From Sulfopaludibacter sp035606355 (GTDB lineage: Bacteria; Acidobacteriota; Terriglobia; Bryobacterales; Bryobacteraceae), in NCBI GenBank assembly GCA_035606355.1, contig DATNFO010000081.1, positions 1 to 64,000 on the forward strand: DNA of 64,000 bases, given 5' to 3'. The number at the start of each line of letters is the position of its first letter. The first letter of the stretch is position 1. The notes below the pieces were generated by a model. The model was not told the origin of the DNA, searched no databases, and was given only the letters and a program-made list of their open reading frames with translations. Positions 62,987 to 64,000 of the stretch are shown one piece after another. A program made the position numbers and the translations under genes.

Positions 62987-63987
62987 AGCAGCCCCTCGGT
63001 TTCGGCAAAGCCGAGCATCAGGTTCAGGTTTTGTACGGCCTGACCGGCCGCGCCCTTGCCCAGGTTATCGATGGCGCTGACCACGACGGCGCGGTTGGTG
63101 TGGGCGTCGAACGCCACCCCGATATCGCAGAAATTGGTGTGCGCCACGCCGTGAAGGTCGGGCATGCGGCCCGGGTTGTAGAGGCGCACGAAGGGCTCGC
63201 CGGCGTAGCGTTTTTCGTAGATGGCGAGCAGGTCTTCGACGCTCGAAACACCCGCCGCGCGGAAGTAGATGGTCTCCAGAATTCCGCGATGCAGCGGCAG
63301 AAGCTGCGCCGTAAAACTGAATTCCCGCTCCTCCAGCCCCGACACCTGAAGCACCTCGGGCACGTGCCGGTGTTTGAGCACGGAATATGCCGTGAAGTTC
63401 TCCGTGACTTCGCAGAAACTGTTCGTCAGGCTCGCCTTGCGGCCGGCGCCGCTGACCCCGCTCTTGGCGTCGCACACGATGCCGGCGGACCGGTCGACAG
63501 CGGCGGCTTCGATCAGCGGACGGATGGCCAGATTGGCGGCGGTCGGATAGCAGCCGGGGTTGGACAGCAACCGCGCGGAGCGAATGCGGTCGCGGCAGAA
63601 TTCGGGAAGCCCGTAAACAGCCTCGGCGAGCAGCTCCGGCTGTGTATGGGCAGCCCCGTACCAGGCCGAGTAATTCTCCGGAGTGCGAAGGCGGAAAGCG
63701 CCGCTGAGATCGACGATGCGGAGCCCGGCGTTCAGAAGTCCGGGAGCGAGTTCCAGGGAGACTTCGGGAGGAGTGGCCAGGAAGACGGCTGTAAGCCCAG
63801 CGCCGACAACCACTTCGGGTGTAGCGGGAAGGCGTTCCGGAGCGGTCGCGCCGCGGATCGGCGGCCTCTCGGCTGCGTCGCGATGGTCGAGGAGAACGGG
63901 GGAAAGGCGGGGGTGGCGGGAGGTAATCGTTACGAGCTCCTGCCCGCTATAGCCGCTATGTCCGACGATGCCGATCCGGTGCTTCAT
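62983..63987 (-). CDS. argC: N-acetyl-gamma-glutamyl-phosphate reductase
   Basis: NADPH-dependent third step of arginine synthesis. The 334 residues begin IGIVGHSGYSGQELV (Rossmann glycine loop) and have the catalytic cysteine in LLSNPGCYPTAANL; TAQLLPLHRGI and the C-terminal signature LGKGAAGQAVQNLNLMLG match the family. It leads the argC-argB-N-acetylglutamate synthase unit and starts 13 bp from the right window edge, so its promoter is outside. Confidence 0.95.
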   Translation of the reverse strand: MKHRIGIVGHSGYSGQELVTITSRHPRLSPVLLDHRDAAERPPIRGATAPERLPATPEVVVGAGLTAVFLATPPEVSLELAPGLLNAGLRIVDLSGAFRLRTPENYSAWYGAAHTQPELLAEAVYGLPEFCRDRIRSARLLSNPGCYPTAANLAIRPLIEAAAVDRSAGIVCDAKSGVSGAGRKASLTNSFCEVTENFTAYSVLKHRHVPEVLQVSGLEEREFSFTAQLLPLHRGILETIYFRAAGVSSVEDLLAIYEKRYAGEPFVRLYNPGRMPDLHGVAHTNFCDIGVAFDAHTNRAVVVSAIDNLGKGAAGQAVQNLNLMLGFAETEGLL

Positions 63988-64000
63988 GCGTATTTATTCG

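Overview
The window reads as a chromosomal segment of a high-GC Acidobacteriota, most likely of the Bryobacterales/Solibacter type. The clues are a two-domain TIGR03435-type protein (a family expanded in Solibacter), a 1.35-kb-residue TonB receptor-like protein with a CarboxypepD_reg domain, many secreted hydrolases with Tat or Sec signals, and dispersed intergenic repeats. This placement is inference from gene content; no rRNA is present. No prophage, insertion sequence, CRISPR array or secretion cluster was found. Most of the window is housekeeping and metabolic DNA with interesting small-scale structure.

Layout. 0.2-9.4 kb: tRNA-Lys(CTT), a membrane Fe-S oxidoreductase (ETF:quinone oxidoreductase type), a UDP-glucuronate decarboxylase-like epimerase, a GH29 fucosidase, an orphan Flp-type pilin, a KimA-like APC transporter and two serine hydrolases. 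9.4-13.7 kb: overlapping purQ-purL-purF. 13.9-20.2 kb: a LolA-like protein, an S41 protease homologue, hutH, a decayed tandem duplication between hutH and a GNAT gene, and the double TIGR03435 protein. 20.4-25.9 kb: yebC-ruvC, DUF4097 lipoprotein, Yip1-like protein, methyltransferase, HExxH protease, polynucleotide kinase-like ATPase. 25.9-36.1 kb: M49-like metallopeptidase, beta-lactamase-like hydrolase, three Tat-type sugar/redox genes, a tyrosine phosphatase and the TonB receptor. 36.4-43.4 kb: RRM protein, dnaG-rpoD, tatA, HU, recA plus a shortened recA paralogue. 43.8-55.9 kb: a two-component pair, two MFS transporters, TPR and GT-C-like membrane proteins, homoserine dehydrogenase, DUF4139 protein, and a small translationally coupled cassette (receiver protein, 50-residue basic protein, M14-like carboxypeptidase). 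56.1-64.0 kb: hrcA-grpE-dnaJ without dnaK, a HAD phosphatase, a ComEA-like protein, a molybdopterin-binding-like protein, and argC-argB-N-acetylglutamate synthase.

Most notable observations: (1) a hairpin repeat whose first base is the last base of a TAG stop codon at two intact genes and one duplicated gene end, with a compensatory base-pair change; (2) a degraded tandem duplication between hutH and the acetyltransferase gene; (3) a recA paralogue lacking the RecA N- and C-terminal regions and most of loop L2, directly downstream of recA; (4) the receiver/50-residue protein/M14-like cassette. None of these is proven to be a new system; each is offered with a test.
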